The notes beneath the pieces are model-generated. The model was not told where the DNA came from. It was given only the letters and a program-made list of their open reading frames with translations, and did no database searches. Below, in pieces: positions 32,867-44,569 of a stretch of DNA of 64,000 nucleotides. Each line of letters opens with the position of its first letter. Position 1 is the first letter of the stretch. A program made the translations under genes and the position numbers. Source of the DNA: Vreelandella glaciei (GTDB lineage Bacteria > Pseudomonadota > Gammaproteobacteria > Pseudomonadales > Halomonadaceae); contig NZ_JACCDE010000022.1 of the NCBI RefSeq assembly GCF_013415125.1, positions 1 through 64,000 on the forward strand, written 5' to 3'.

Positions 32867-34261
32867 ATGACAATGTGGGTGCCTTCGCTCGCTGAGTTTT
32901 CTGGTTCACGCTATCGCGCTATTGCCAGCGCCATTGAAGCCGCTATCCAGGCAGGTGAACTACTGCCTGGGGAGCGCTTGCCGCCCCAGCGCCGTTTGGC
33001 AGATGCGCTAGGGGTGACCATCGGCACGGTAACCCGGGGTTACGCTGAAGCTGAGCGCAGCGGTTGGGTATCGGCACGGGTGGGTAGCGGCACCTATGTG
33101 AGGAGCAAAACGCAAGACAACGCTGTTAGCCTGACGTTTCCCGCTGATGAAACGGCCGGTGTGATCGATTTAAGTCTTAGCCTGCCTCCGCCCCACCCGT
33201 TGCGACAGTCGCTGTTGAGCGAAGCGCTGCTCGCCTTAAGCCAATCCGGTGCAGCATTAGCGCGGGGTGTGACCTACCAAGAGTCCCAGGGGCGTCGCGA
33301 GCATCGTGAGGTGCTGGCTCGCTGGTTAAATACCTTAGGCATGTCTCTGATGGCTGATGAACTGCTGATCACCCAAGGTGGCCAGCACGGCATTAGTCTG
33401 GCGCTCAGCACCTTGCTACGGCCGGGCGAGCTGCTGGCTGCCGATGCCTTGACCTACCCCGGTGCCATCAGCGCAGCGCAGCAAGGTCATCTCAAGTTGG
33501 TAGGGATTGGTCAAGACAGCGAAGGGATGCGCATGGATCTGCTGGAGGCGCAGTGTGCCCGGCAGCCGCCGAGAGCGATTTATCTTACGCCGGAGCAGAA
33601 CAACCCCACCGGCGCGTGTTTAAGCGCGCCGCGTCGCGAACAGCTGGTGGCGCTGGCGAGGCGCCATGATATCTGGCTGATTGAAGACGGCGTGCAATAT
33701 CTACCCGCTGAGCAGCGTGGTACGCCTCTTTACAAGCTTGCGCCAGAACGCACACTGTTTGTGTTTAGCACCGCTAAAGTGTTGGCGGGGGGGCTGCGAA
33801 TTGGCGTGCTGCGGGCGCCTAAAAGTTTGCACGAGCGGTTAGCGACTGGCCTGCGCGCCCAGAGTTGGATGGTGCCGCCGCTAATGGTCGACGTGGTCTG
33901 CCACTGGATTAACCAAGCCGCGGCGGAAAAACTACTTACCTGGCAGACTCAAGAGTTAGCGGAGCGTCAACAGTTGGCCGCCCAATGGCTGCAAGGGTTT
34001 ACCCTAAGCGGGCGCTCCCACAGCAGTAATGTATGGTTGACGCTGCCAGAGGGAAGCCGGGCCGTAGAGCTGTGTGATCGGCTACTGCAGCGGGGCGTTA
34101 AGGTAAGCAGCGCTGAGCCCTTTTGTGTGGGCAGCACCCCCGCACCCCAAGCCATTCGTCTATGTGTTGGGGCCGCGGCGGATCGCAGCGAACTCATTCA
34201 GGCATTGGGCATTGTTGCCGCCTGTTTGGGCGAGCGGCCGTTAGCCCCCGCCACCTTATGA
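32867..34261 (+). CDS. MocR-type regulator (GntR HTH plus aminotransferase domain)
   Basis: 464-residue fusion: an N-terminal GntR winged helix (about 10-80; LPPQRRLADALGVTIGTVTR) and a fold-I aminotransferase-like domain (about 105-460). The PLP lysine is in FSTAKVLAGG (K304), and the LTPEQNNPTGA motif is present, so PLP binding should be intact. MocR proteins sense amino acids, PLP or related compounds. It is divergent from the LysE exporter gene with a palindrome between, so control of that exporter is the likely job. Its stop is 1 base from the convergent next gene. Confidence 0.93.
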   Translation: MTMWVPSLAEFSGSRYRAIASAIEAAIQAGELLPGERLPPQRRLADALGVTIGTVTRGYAEAERSGWVSARVGSGTYVRSKTQDNAVSLTFPADETAGVIDLSLSLPPPHPLRQSLLSEALLALSQSGAALARGVTYQESQGRREHREVLARWLNTLGMSLMADELLITQGGQHGISLALSTLLRPGELLAADALTYPGAISAAQQGHLKLVGIGQDSEGMRMDLLEAQCARQPPRAIYLTPEQNNPTGACLSAPRREQLVALARRHDIWLIEDGVQYLPAEQRGTPLYKLAPERTLFVFSTAKVLAGGLRIGVLRAPKSLHERLATGLRAQSWMVPPLMVDVVCHWINQAAAEKLLTWQTQELAERQQLAAQWLQGFTLSGRSHSSNVWLTLPEGSRAVELCDRLLQRGVKVSSAEPFCVGSTPAPQAIRLCVGAAADRSELIQALGIVAACLGERPLAPATL

Positions 34262-34262
34262 A

Positions 34263-35267
34263 TTATTCATAGCGGTCTTTCCAGCCTTGATGGCTTATCT
34301 GGTCTTTAAGCATTTCGAGAATGTCATACATCACCTGCTCGGTAACGCGATTGCTGCCTTCGTCAACCGTTAGCCAAGTGTCGAAGCCGCTGTCGGCGGT
34401 GCGCTCAACTAACTGCCTAAACTCATCGGAATGAATACCTAGCAGCAGCTCATCGACTAGTCGCTGGGCGACGCCACTGAGTGATGCCTCCATAGCGCTG
34501 GTGGCCTGCTGCCCCATGGGCAGGCGGTTAAGGCGCTGAATCTCGGGGCTTTCCCGGAGCGTACGGCTAACCAAATCGCTGATCGCCGCCATAATGGACT
34601 GACGGTTGTGCTGATAGGCTTTGCCGATAGTGCTCTCCAACCGCTGCGCAATCTCATGAATCAGCTGCGACTTGCGGGGCATGATCACACGCTCAATCAC
34701 GCGCTCGGTCAGCGAATCGCTGGCGCGTATCTGCTGCTGTACATTGCCCAATAGCCGTAGCGCGATACGGTCAGAAAGCTCCTCCAGCAGAATATCGTAA
34801 TACTTGGCAACAAATTGATAGACATACCAGTGGGTAACATCAATAAGGCCGAGGCGATGCAGCCGATTGATTAACGATACCACGCGTAGAATACGCAGCA
34901 GGCGGAAGCCTGCGAGGGGAATGCAGCCCAGCACGTCATACCAGTGCACGAAGGGGTAGAAAAACCAGCGGTGGTAGCGCCGCTCGGCAATGGCAATTGA
35001 CCAGCCCAACAGTACATCGGCGATAAAAAAGCTGACAAATACCAAGTCGATGGTGATGAAGCGGCTATGAATCACCTCATCGTAGAAAGTATGAAAACCG
35101 GGCGCGAGATTGGCGATGCCTTGGTTAATAGGGCCGAGCAGAAACAGTGAATCAAACAGCAGTAGCGCGAGGTTAATCACCACCAGCGTCAGAATGAAAA
35201 AATCCCAACCGATATGGGCATATTCGACCGCTTTAGGCAGGTGCGGGTAGCGTTCCCTGGCAGGCAT
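34263..35267 (-). CDS. Voltage-sensor-like membrane protein without pore domain
   Basis: 334 residues. The N-terminal third has four membrane segments resembling S1-S4 of an ion-channel voltage sensor: S1 about 20-45, S2 70-95 (acidic D74, D84), S3 103-119 (D111), and S4 121-140 with FRLLRILRVVSLINRLHRLG (R122, R125, R128, R135, R138). No S5, pore loop or S6 follows. Instead residues 145-334 are soluble and helix-rich, with many charged residues. Databases may call it an ion transporter. It could be a sensor, a proton channel-like protein or a regulator; the function is unknown. Confidence 0.7.
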   Translation of the reverse strand: MPARERYPHLPKAVEYAHIGWDFFILTLVVINLALLLFDSLFLLGPINQGIANLAPGFHTFYDEVIHSRFITIDLVFVSFFIADVLLGWSIAIAERRYHRWFFYPFVHWYDVLGCIPLAGFRLLRILRVVSLINRLHRLGLIDVTHWYVYQFVAKYYDILLEELSDRIALRLLGNVQQQIRASDSLTERVIERVIMPRKSQLIHEIAQRLESTIGKAYQHNRQSIMAAISDLVSRTLRESPEIQRLNRLPMGQQATSAMEASLSGVAQRLVDELLLGIHSDEFRQLVERTADSGFDTWLTVDEGSNRVTEQVMYDILEMLKDQISHQGWKDRYE

Positions 35268-35301
35268 GCGAACTCCTTATGGTGGGGCGTTACAACGGTT
35301 G

Positions 35302-35841
35302 TTACTGAGCCTGCGACTGATGCTGTTGTTGGGTCAACAGCTCTTCTTGCTCCGCCTGTTTGCGTAACTTTTTGCGCAGCGCTGCTTTTTCAAAGCGTAG
35401 TTTCTGCAGCGGTGTTGCCAACGTGAGTGGCGGTACGCTGGCGGGTTTGCCCTCAGCATCAATCGCGACCATGGTGAGGTAGCAGCTGTTGGTATGGCGG
35501 ATTAGCTTATTGCGAATATCTTCGGCCACGACCTTAATACCAATTTCCATTGATGAGCGGCCCACATGATTGACGCAGGCTAAGAACGTGACCAGTTCAC
35601 CGACATGGATCGGCTGTTTAAACAGGACTTGGTCTACCGACAGTGTCACCACATAGTGACCTGAATAACGGCTAGCACAAGCAAACGCGACTTCATCGAG
35701 CTTTTTAAGAATAGCGCCACCATGCACTTTGCCGCTGAAATTCGCCATGTCAGGTGTCATTAATACCGTCATGGAGAGTTCGTGCTGCCCAGGCAGGGCA
35801 GTATTGATAGCGGTACTCGCGCTGGTTTCCGTCTCGGACAT
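35302..35841 (-). CDS. Acyl-CoA thioesterase (hotdog fold)
   Basis: 179-residue YciA/BFIT-type thioesterase that hydrolyses acyl-CoA in the cytoplasm. Motifs: TPDMANFSGKVHGGAILKKLDE (positions about 29-50, with the catalytic Asn/His-Gly-Gly region), VTLSVDQVLFKQPIHVGELV, and VGRSSMEIGIKV. The last 30 residues are Lys/Gln-rich and look like a disordered tail beyond the usual domain end. It lies between the S4-like protein and AtoE. Acyl-CoA specificity cannot be stated. Confidence 0.92.
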   Translation of the reverse strand: MSETETSASTAINTALPGQHELSMTVLMTPDMANFSGKVHGGAILKKLDEVAFACASRYSGHYVVTLSVDQVLFKQPIHVGELVTFLACVNHVGRSSMEIGIKVVAEDIRNKLIRHTNSCYLTMVAIDAEGKPASVPPLTLATPLQKLRFEKAALRKKLRKQAEQEELLTQQQHQSQAQ

Positions 35842-35918
35842 GCGGTGTTCCTTCTGTTATCACTGCCCGCCGCCCAAATGCCGGGCAAACTGAGCGGCGG
35901 GCAGTCATTGGCTGTTTT

Positions 35919-37229
35919 TTAAAACCACATTAGGCCAACTGAAATGATAATGCCGGTAATAAACAGCTGAATCAGGCAGAAGCCCATAATGTCTTTTGCC
36001 TTCAGCCCGGCAATAGCGAGTACCGGTAGCGCCCAGAAGGGTTGCAGCAGGTTGGTCCAGGCATCACCCCAAGCGACTGCCATGGCCACCCGTGAAATGT
36101 CGGCACCTAACGCTTGAGCCGCAGGGAGCATCACTGGTGCTTGTACGGCCCATTGGCCGCCGCCAGAAGGGACAAACAGGTTCACAATCCCAGCGCTGAT
36201 AAATGACCAGAAGGGGAGTGAGCTGGCGGTGGCAAATGAGATCAGCCACTCAGACATGCTTTCAGCCAGCCCTGATTGAACCATGATGGCCATGATGCCA
36301 GCGTAGAAGGGGAATTGAATAACAATACCCGCACCGCCTTTGATCGCTTCATTCAAACTGTTGAGAAGGTTGCGTGGCGTGCGATGCAGAACAATAGCAA
36401 GGAACAGAAACAGGAAGTTAACGACGTTAAGGTTCAAGCCGCCGCCGCGCAGCAAAAAGTGATCAAGCAAGAACAGCACGCCAGGCACCCCTACAAGTAG
36501 GGAAAGGGTCAAGCTGTTTTCAAGACGTTCTGCCGGACGAGTAATGCGTCCTACCGGCTCTGGCTTGTCGTTCAGTACGCTGGGGTCGACGTAGACGCTA
36601 TCCTTCTCATCCGGCAGCATCATACGGTTCACCAGTGGTATGGCGATAAACAGGCAGACCACAATGGCGAGGTTGAAGAAGGCGAAAATCGTTGAGCCGG
36701 TGCTAATGACGCCAATCTGGTCAGCGGTAAAATGGCCTTCGGTGGCGATGGTCAAGGGGATCGAACCTGCCAAGCCGCCGTGCCACACCACAAAACCCGA
36801 GTAGGCACTGGCAACGAGGAGCCGATAGTCAACGCGAATCAGCCGGGCCAGCTCTTTAGCAAACAGCGCGCCGACCACAAGACCAAACCCCCAGTTAATC
36901 CAGCTGGCCGCCAAGGAAACCAGCGTCACCAGAATGATGGCGCCACCGGGTGTTTTAGCCGTACCAGCGATTTTTTGCAGAATACGTTTTACCGGCGGGG
37001 AGCTAGCCAGCATAAAACCGGTAACCAACACCAGCAGCATCTGCATAGAGAATGTCAGTAAACCCCAGAAGCCATCGCCCCAGAAGCGCAGAACCGCTAG
37101 CGGTGTTTGGCGCTCAATGGCGATCGCGGCGACCGCGGCAATTAACGTCAGCAGCAGAACGAAAATGTACGGGTCGGGTAGATAGCGCTCCACCAGCTTT
37201 ACGGCCGGTTTTGAGATCATTTTAAGCAT
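35919..37229 (-). CDS. atoE: Short-chain fatty acid transporter (AtoE family)
   Basis: 436-residue membrane protein with about ten or more helices, of the AtoE family that takes up short-chain fatty acids such as acetoacetate or butyrate. Recognisable segments: VERYLPDPYIFVLLLTLIAA at the N-terminus, SWINWGFGLVVGALFAKELA, SGFVVWHGGLAGSIPLTIA, and FVPSGGGQWAVQAPVMLPAA near the C-terminus. No atoDAB genes are adjacent. The neighbouring thioesterase also deals with acyl compounds, but a shared pathway is only a possibility. Confidence 0.92.
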   Translation of the reverse strand: MLKMISKPAVKLVERYLPDPYIFVLLLTLIAAVAAIAIERQTPLAVLRFWGDGFWGLLTFSMQMLLVLVTGFMLASSPPVKRILQKIAGTAKTPGGAIILVTLVSLAASWINWGFGLVVGALFAKELARLIRVDYRLLVASAYSGFVVWHGGLAGSIPLTIATEGHFTADQIGVISTGSTIFAFFNLAIVVCLFIAIPLVNRMMLPDEKDSVYVDPSVLNDKPEPVGRITRPAERLENSLTLSLLVGVPGVLFLLDHFLLRGGGLNLNVVNFLFLFLAIVLHRTPRNLLNSLNEAIKGGAGIVIQFPFYAGIMAIMVQSGLAESMSEWLISFATASSLPFWSFISAGIVNLFVPSGGGQWAVQAPVMLPAAQALGADISRVAMAVAWGDAWTNLLQPFWALPVLAIAGLKAKDIMGFCLIQLFITGIIISVGLMWF

Positions 37230-37375
37230 GGGATGCTCTCTTTATTCATTATTAGAAAGTGCCTAGTCAGTGTCTAGGAGGTGCATAGCTAATATACGGG
37301 CGAGCGCGCTGTTTTTCACGTTGAAGCTGCCCGCTACATCTCACGTTAACGCAACTGCCATTAATGGCGGCCATC

Positions 37376-38665
37376 TTAGCACCAGTGTGTGCGCCGGTAG
37401 CGTCGATAATAATGAATGAGTACTGCCGAGCGAACCAGCGTAAAGAGCATGAATGCAAGCCATAGACCGTGGTTACCCAGTCCCTGAGTGATCCACCAAG
37501 TGGGTAGATAAGCGGCAAGACCGATAAAGATACTGTTGCGCATTTCACTAACGGCGGTGGTGCCAATAAATACGCCATCGAGTAGATAGCTCCATACGGC
37601 GAACAGCGGCATGATCACCATCCATGGTAGGTAGTGTGCTGCCGTCGTACGTACCTCTTCAAGACCAGTGAGAAGCGCAATTAGCGCATTGCCGCCTAGT
37701 GCGAACAGTAAAGCGGCAGCGCCAGCCGTCCAGAAAGAAAAAACCGCAGCGGCGCGCACGGTAGCGGCAAACTCACGCCAATCTTTGCGCCCATAGGCGC
37801 GCCCAATCAGGGATTCAGCCGCATGGGCAAAGCCATCCAGGGCATAGCTGGTGAGCATGATAAATTGCAGTAGCACGGCATTGGCGGCGAGCACCGTGTC
37901 GCCTTGGCGGGCGCCCTGGGCGGTAAAGAACGCCATGGCAAACAGCAGGCCAAGCGTGCGCACAAACAGGTTAGCGTTAACGTTGAATAGGGCTGTATAA
38001 GCCGCTAGGGCAAGCAAACGCTCGCGCAAAAAATGTCCTTCTAGCCTCGTTAATTGGCGCAGTACTAAATAGCTGCCAAACGCTAGCGCACTATAGTCGG
38101 CGATCACGCTGGCCCACGCTACGCCATTACTGGTCATCCCCAGGCCTACCACAAACCATAAATCCAGCACGATATTGACGCTATTGGTGAGCAGCAGAAT
38201 CATCAGCGTGACGCGTGAGTTCTGTTGCCCCAAAAACCAGCCCAAAATGGCGTAGTTGGCAAGTACCGCTGGCGCTGACCAGAGACGGATGTGGGCGTAC
38301 TCACGCGCTAAATCGGTGGCTACTTCACTACCATCCAATAGCCACAAGCCTAACGTAATCAGCGGAGAGGCAAACACAATCAGCAGGGTACCGATCACCA
38401 GTGCCATGATCAGCGACTGTCCCAGCAGGTTGCGCACATCCGTGTCGCTCTCACGGCCCATGGCTTGTGCGACTAATCCCGTGGTGCCCATGCGCAAGAA
38501 ACCAAAGCCCCAATAGAGAAAGCTGAAGAGAGTCGCACCCAGGGTAACGCCCGCCAGATAGCGAGAGTCGGGCAGATGCCCAACCACGGCGGTATCGACC
38601 AACCCAAGTAGCGGAACGGTGATATTAGAAAGAATGATTGGCCAGGCGAGGGCCCAAATCCGCAT
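37376..38665 (-). CDS. dinF: MATE-family efflux protein DinF
   Basis: 429 residues with 12 helices, of the DinF branch of the MATE family (proton- or sodium-driven export of toxic organic compounds). The N-terminal WPIILSNITVPLLGLVDTAV and the matching internal repeat after about residue 220 mark the family. The ATG at 38665 is only 5 bases after the ferredoxin stop and has no strong binding site, so translation probably depends on the upstream gene. In E. coli dinF follows lexA, but here it follows a ferredoxin gene. Confidence 0.9.
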   Translation of the reverse strand: MRIWALAWPIILSNITVPLLGLVDTAVVGHLPDSRYLAGVTLGATLFSFLYWGFGFLRMGTTGLVAQAMGRESDTDVRNLLGQSLIMALVIGTLLIVFASPLITLGLWLLDGSEVATDLAREYAHIRLWSAPAVLANYAILGWFLGQQNSRVTLMILLLTNSVNIVLDLWFVVGLGMTSNGVAWASVIADYSALAFGSYLVLRQLTRLEGHFLRERLLALAAYTALFNVNANLFVRTLGLLFAMAFFTAQGARQGDTVLAANAVLLQFIMLTSYALDGFAHAAESLIGRAYGRKDWREFAATVRAAAVFSFWTAGAAALLFALGGNALIALLTGLEEVRTTAAHYLPWMVIMPLFAVWSYLLDGVFIGTTAVSEMRNSIFIGLAAYLPTWWITQGLGNHGLWLAFMLFTLVRSAVLIHYYRRYRRTHWC

Positions 38666-38670
38666 TAGGC

Positions 38671-38940
<270 letters not shown>

Positions 38941-38997
38941 TCACACTCGGGCGATTGTACCGCAATACCCGAGTGTTTTACTCAACAATGGCGTTGG

Positions 38998-41399
<2,402 letters not shown>

Positions 41400-41454
41400 G
41401 CCGGGTTCCTCGTGATGCGGTGGTGGTAATAACAATTATTGACAACGCTCTAAG

Positions 41455-41512
41455 CCAGTCATAGCTAATTAAATTATAGCTAAGTCAATTATAACTAGCT
41501 CTATTATGACCA
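41455..41512. promoter_or_regulatory. AT-rich repeat-dense region upstream of fabY
   Basis: ATAGCTAA occurs twice (starting 41461 and 41475), a related AACTAGCT follows at about 41492-41499, and GTCATA (from 41459) is mirrored by TATGAC at the far end, which makes an imperfect dyad about 50 bases wide. It lies about 60-110 bases upstream of the fabY start, where an operator would be expected. Confidence 0.35.
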
Positions 41513-41625
41513 AAGCGATGCGCTTAATAAGTACCTAATGCGTGATCATAGCACCGGCCACGCAACGGCGTCATGCCGCAAGCGCTCGAGACTGTTAGAA
41601 TCACGCTTTTCAGCCGAGAGATGGC

Positions 41626-42291
41626 ATGCAGCATAATTCTCGACCAGTGACCTCTAATCAGCCAGGCCCGCATCAGGATTTAGCGCGCCGGGTCAACCGA
41701 GCGCTCACGCATCCATTACGTAAACCGATCGCCGAGCACACGCAGCGCAACTTTGCGCAGGCGGCCGAATGGCTGGCGAGCCGCCAGGCACCGCTGATAC
41801 TTGATTCCGGCTGTGGCGTCGGGGTATCGACACGCCAACTAGCGGCGCAGTTCCCCGGCCATGCCGTGATTGGCATTGATCGCAGTGAGGATCGTTTGGG
41901 GCGTGATCACGGCGAACTGCCACATAATGCACTGCTAGTGCGCGCGGATCTGGTCGATTTCTGGCGTTTGGCCTATCAGGCAGGCTGGGCGCCCGAGTAT
42001 CACTATTTGCTTTACCCCAATCCTTACCCCAAAGCAGGGCATCTCAAAATGCGCTGGCATGGCCATGCGGTTTTACCCACACTGTTGGCGCTTGGTGGGC
42101 ACCTTGAGCTGCGCTCAAATTGGTCGCTTTACGTTGAAGAGTTTGCCTTGGCGGTGGCGCAGGTAACCGGCAAGCAGGCTGCAGTGGCTGAATTTGTACC
42201 TGAAGGTGACTATTTAACACCGTTTGAGGCGAAGTATGCTCAAAGTGGCCAAGCGCTGTGGTGGTTATGGGTTGATTTGGAGCGGATATGA
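41626..42291 (+). CDS. TrmB-like SAM-dependent methyltransferase
   Basis: 221 residues with a Rossmann methyltransferase fold: the SAM motif LILDSGCGVGVSTRQLA, then VIGIDRSEDRL. It resembles tRNA (guanine-N7) methyltransferase TrmB, but the diagnostic catalytic motif of TrmB (PDPWPKKRHHKRR) is changed to YPNPYPKAGHLKMRW. It therefore looks like a TrmB paralogue with changed substrate rather than the main tRNA enzyme. It overlaps the next gene (SMR pump) by four bases, so they are coupled. Confidence 0.8.
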   Translation: MQHNSRPVTSNQPGPHQDLARRVNRALTHPLRKPIAEHTQRNFAQAAEWLASRQAPLILDSGCGVGVSTRQLAAQFPGHAVIGIDRSEDRLGRDHGELPHNALLVRADLVDFWRLAYQAGWAPEYHYLLYPNPYPKAGHLKMRWHGHAVLPTLLALGGHLELRSNWSLYVEEFALAVAQVTGKQAAVAEFVPEGDYLTPFEAKYAQSGQALWWLWVDLERI

Positions 42292-42617
42292 CGTTTGTTT
42301 ATTTGGTATTGGCAATTGTGGCCGAAGTCATTGCTACGAGTGCATTAAAGGCTTCTATGGGCTTCACACGTCCATTGCCGAGCGTTGTGGTGGTGGTTGG
42401 CTACGGGCTCGCCTTTTATCTGCTTAGCCTGGTGCTGCGCACGCTGCCGGTGGGGGTCGCCTATGCGATTTGGGCGGGTCTGGGCATTGTGTTGGTCACC
42501 TTGGTCGGCATTGTGGTGTTTGGTGAAAAGCCCGACTTGCCGGCGGTACTGGGGATTAGCCTGATTGTGGCGGGTGTGGTTCTGCTGCAAGTGTTTTCCA
42601 AAATGAACGTGCATTGA
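42288..42617 (+). CDS. Small multidrug resistance (SMR) transporter
   Basis: 109 residues, four helices, EmrE/SugE family; proton-driven export of cationic compounds or guanidinium. The essential membrane Glu is E13 in LAIVAEVIATSALK, matching E14 of EmrE. AYAIWAGLGIVLVTLVG (helix 3) and the C-terminal LIVAGVVLLQVFSK fit the EmrE/QacE type more than SugE. It is coupled to the TrmB-like gene by an ATGA overlap. In halophiles some EmrE-like proteins move betaine or choline; this is an inference only. Confidence 0.92.
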   Translation: MTFVYLVLAIVAEVIATSALKASMGFTRPLPSVVVVVGYGLAFYLLSLVLRTLPVGVAYAIWAGLGIVLVTLVGIVVFGEKPDLPAVLGISLIVAGVVLLQVFSKMNVH

Positions 42618-42626
42618 GGTAATTTA

Positions 42627-44114
42627 ATGGGTTCTTTTTTTACTGTTAAGCGTCTGCGGCGCTGGTCGCTGGTGTTCGGGATTGCCTCGCTGGCCCTGTG
42701 CACCAGTGCCAGCCTGTTCGCTGATTTCAACCGCCTGAGCCAACTGCAGAACAAAGGTTTCTCGATCAGTGCTGAAGCGCGCCTGCTTGACGCCGACACA
42801 GGCGCTAATGCGCTGCTGGGCAGCATTAATCCAGAGCGCCAGTTATCGCCCGCGTCTGTTACCAAGGCATACCTGGCGGCGGCGGCGCTGATCCGTTTTG
42901 GTCCTCAGCATCGTTTTACCAGCCAGCTAGTTAGCTCGGGCAGGGTTGAAGACAGAGCTGAAGGCGGTGTACTGCGTGGCGATTTAGTGTTTGAGGGCGG
43001 TGGCGACCCCGGCCTGACCACGGAAAACCTATGGCGCTTGGTGCAGCGTTTGCACTTAGCCGGGGTGCGTGAAATTGATGGCGCCTTGGTGGTCAGCCAG
43101 TGGCGGTTTGGGCCGGTTGACTGTATTACTACCGACCGCTGCGATGCCCTCACTCGGGTCACCAACGCCTACAGCGCGCCGCTTTCGTCAGCTGGCGTTA
43201 ATTTCGGCAGTTGGTGTGTCAATGTCGCCCCCGCTGCTAGCGCAGGTGAGCCAGCCCGGGTGGGGCTGTGCGATAGCCAGACCTCGCTGATCACCATTGA
43301 TAATCAAGTCGTCACTCGCCCAGCCAATAGCGGCACCGAGATTAGTGCTGAACGTATCACCGATGAACGTGGTGACGTGATGCGCCTGACGGGACAGATT
43401 TCGACCAATGCCACTGCCCGGGATGTTTATCGTGGCGCGGGCGATGCGGCCGAGAAAACTGCACAAGTGCTGATGGGTATGCTGAATCAGGCAGGGATTC
43501 AGGTAAGCGACTCATGGCGCGTCAGTTCGACCCAGCCGCCCAGCACGGCACAGCGCTTGGCCGCCGTCGATAGCCAGCCTCTGCAAGAAATATTGCTGCG
43601 CATCATGAACTACTCCAATAACTACATGGCCGATGTACTGGCGCTTGATCTGGTCGAAACGCCCCAGGCGCAGTTACGCCAGGCAGGCCAAGCCATTGAG
43701 TCTTATGTGCAGCGTCTTCCTGGGCATGGGCCATTAACGTTGTATAGCGGCAGCGGGCTGACGACGGAAAACCGCACATCGGCTCAGGGGATTAACGTGA
43801 TGCTGGAAGACATGTTTCGGCAGAGCGCGCTGTTTCCAAGCTTTGTGGCCGCTTTCCAATCGCCAGCCAACGGCGTTATGCGCTTTATTCGGCGTGGCTC
43901 AACCACGTTTCAAAACAATGTCATGTTAAAAACCGGTACGCTGAATCAACCCTTTGCTGTGCGCGCCGCGGCGGGCTATTTTCGCACCGCGCAAGGACGC
44001 TGGGGAGTATTTAGTGTCATGGTCAATGGTAGCGGCAGTACGCCGTATTTAAGCTGGACTGAGGTGCTGGATCCATTATCACTGGATTTGGACGCCATGA
44101 TTTTAGCGAACTGA
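42627..44114 (+). CDS. dacB: D-Ala-D-Ala carboxypeptidase/endopeptidase PBP4
   Basis: 495-residue penicillin-binding protein 4 that trims peptidoglycan cross-links in the periplasm. A hydrophobic N-terminal segment (SLVFGIASLALCTSASLF) is a signal peptide or anchor. The three active-site motifs are present: SxxK in SPASVTKAY, SxN in NYSNNYMAD and KTG in MLKTGTLNQ. The large inserted domain between the first and second motifs is typical of class C PBPs. It starts 9 bases after the SMR gene, probably in the same transcript. Confidence 0.94.
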   Translation: MGSFFTVKRLRRWSLVFGIASLALCTSASLFADFNRLSQLQNKGFSISAEARLLDADTGANALLGSINPERQLSPASVTKAYLAAAALIRFGPQHRFTSQLVSSGRVEDRAEGGVLRGDLVFEGGGDPGLTTENLWRLVQRLHLAGVREIDGALVVSQWRFGPVDCITTDRCDALTRVTNAYSAPLSSAGVNFGSWCVNVAPAASAGEPARVGLCDSQTSLITIDNQVVTRPANSGTEISAERITDERGDVMRLTGQISTNATARDVYRGAGDAAEKTAQVLMGMLNQAGIQVSDSWRVSSTQPPSTAQRLAAVDSQPLQEILLRIMNYSNNYMADVLALDLVETPQAQLRQAGQAIESYVQRLPGHGPLTLYSGSGLTTENRTSAQGINVMLEDMFRQSALFPSFVAAFQSPANGVMRFIRRGSTTFQNNVMLKTGTLNQPFAVRAAAGYFRTAQGRWGVFSVMVNGSGSTPYLSWTEVLDPLSLDLDAMILAN

Positions 44115-44148
44115 TTTTCCTTTACGCTCACAAGGTGAGGCGACCTGC

Positions 44149-44520
44149 ATGAAACCAGGGCATACCGGTTTAACCCATTTGGTCCACTCCACGCGCTATT
44201 CGTGGAAGGGGCTTAAGGCCGCGTTTAGAAACGAGGCAGCCTTTCGCCAAGAAGTCGTGATTACTGCGTTGTTACTCCCCTTCGCCTGGTGGATAGGGGA
44301 CAGCATCATCAGTTGGCTACTGCTGGTGAGTAGCCTGTTTTTCGTATTGATCGTCGAGCTCTTGAACAGTGCGATTGAAAACGTGGTTGATCGCATTGGC
44401 ACTGAGCACCACGAGCTTTCTGGCCGGGCCAAGGATATTGGCTCCGCCGCTGTTATGCTGTCACTGATGATGGCTGGCCTTACCTGGGGGCTATTGGGTT
44501 GGGAAAAGTTTTATAGCTAA
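44149..44520 (+). CDS. dgkA: Diacylglycerol kinase
   Basis: 123-residue, three-helix inner-membrane kinase that recycles diacylglycerol to phosphatidic acid. The hallmark ELLNSAIENVVDRI is followed by LSGRAKDIGSAAV. The start follows dacB by 34 bases; GAGGCGACCTGC upstream gives a reasonable binding site. In the same direction as dacB and glnE, and likely part of the same operon. It supports lipid turnover from membrane-derived oligosaccharide or lipopolysaccharide modification. Confidence 0.95.
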   Translation: MKPGHTGLTHLVHSTRYSWKGLKAAFRNEAAFRQEVVITALLLPFAWWIGDSIISWLLLVSSLFFVLIVELLNSAIENVVDRIGTEHHELSGRAKDIGSAAVMLSLMMAGLTWGLLGWEKFYS

Positions 44521-44569
44521 GCTGGTTTAAGAGCTGAATATTTTTAACACGCTGGACAGCGAGGTAGTT

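Noticed and set aside
41626..42291. Annotating this as the main tRNA m7G46 methyltransferase TrmB
   Set aside because: The diagnostic catalytic motif is altered, so it is called TrmB-like only.
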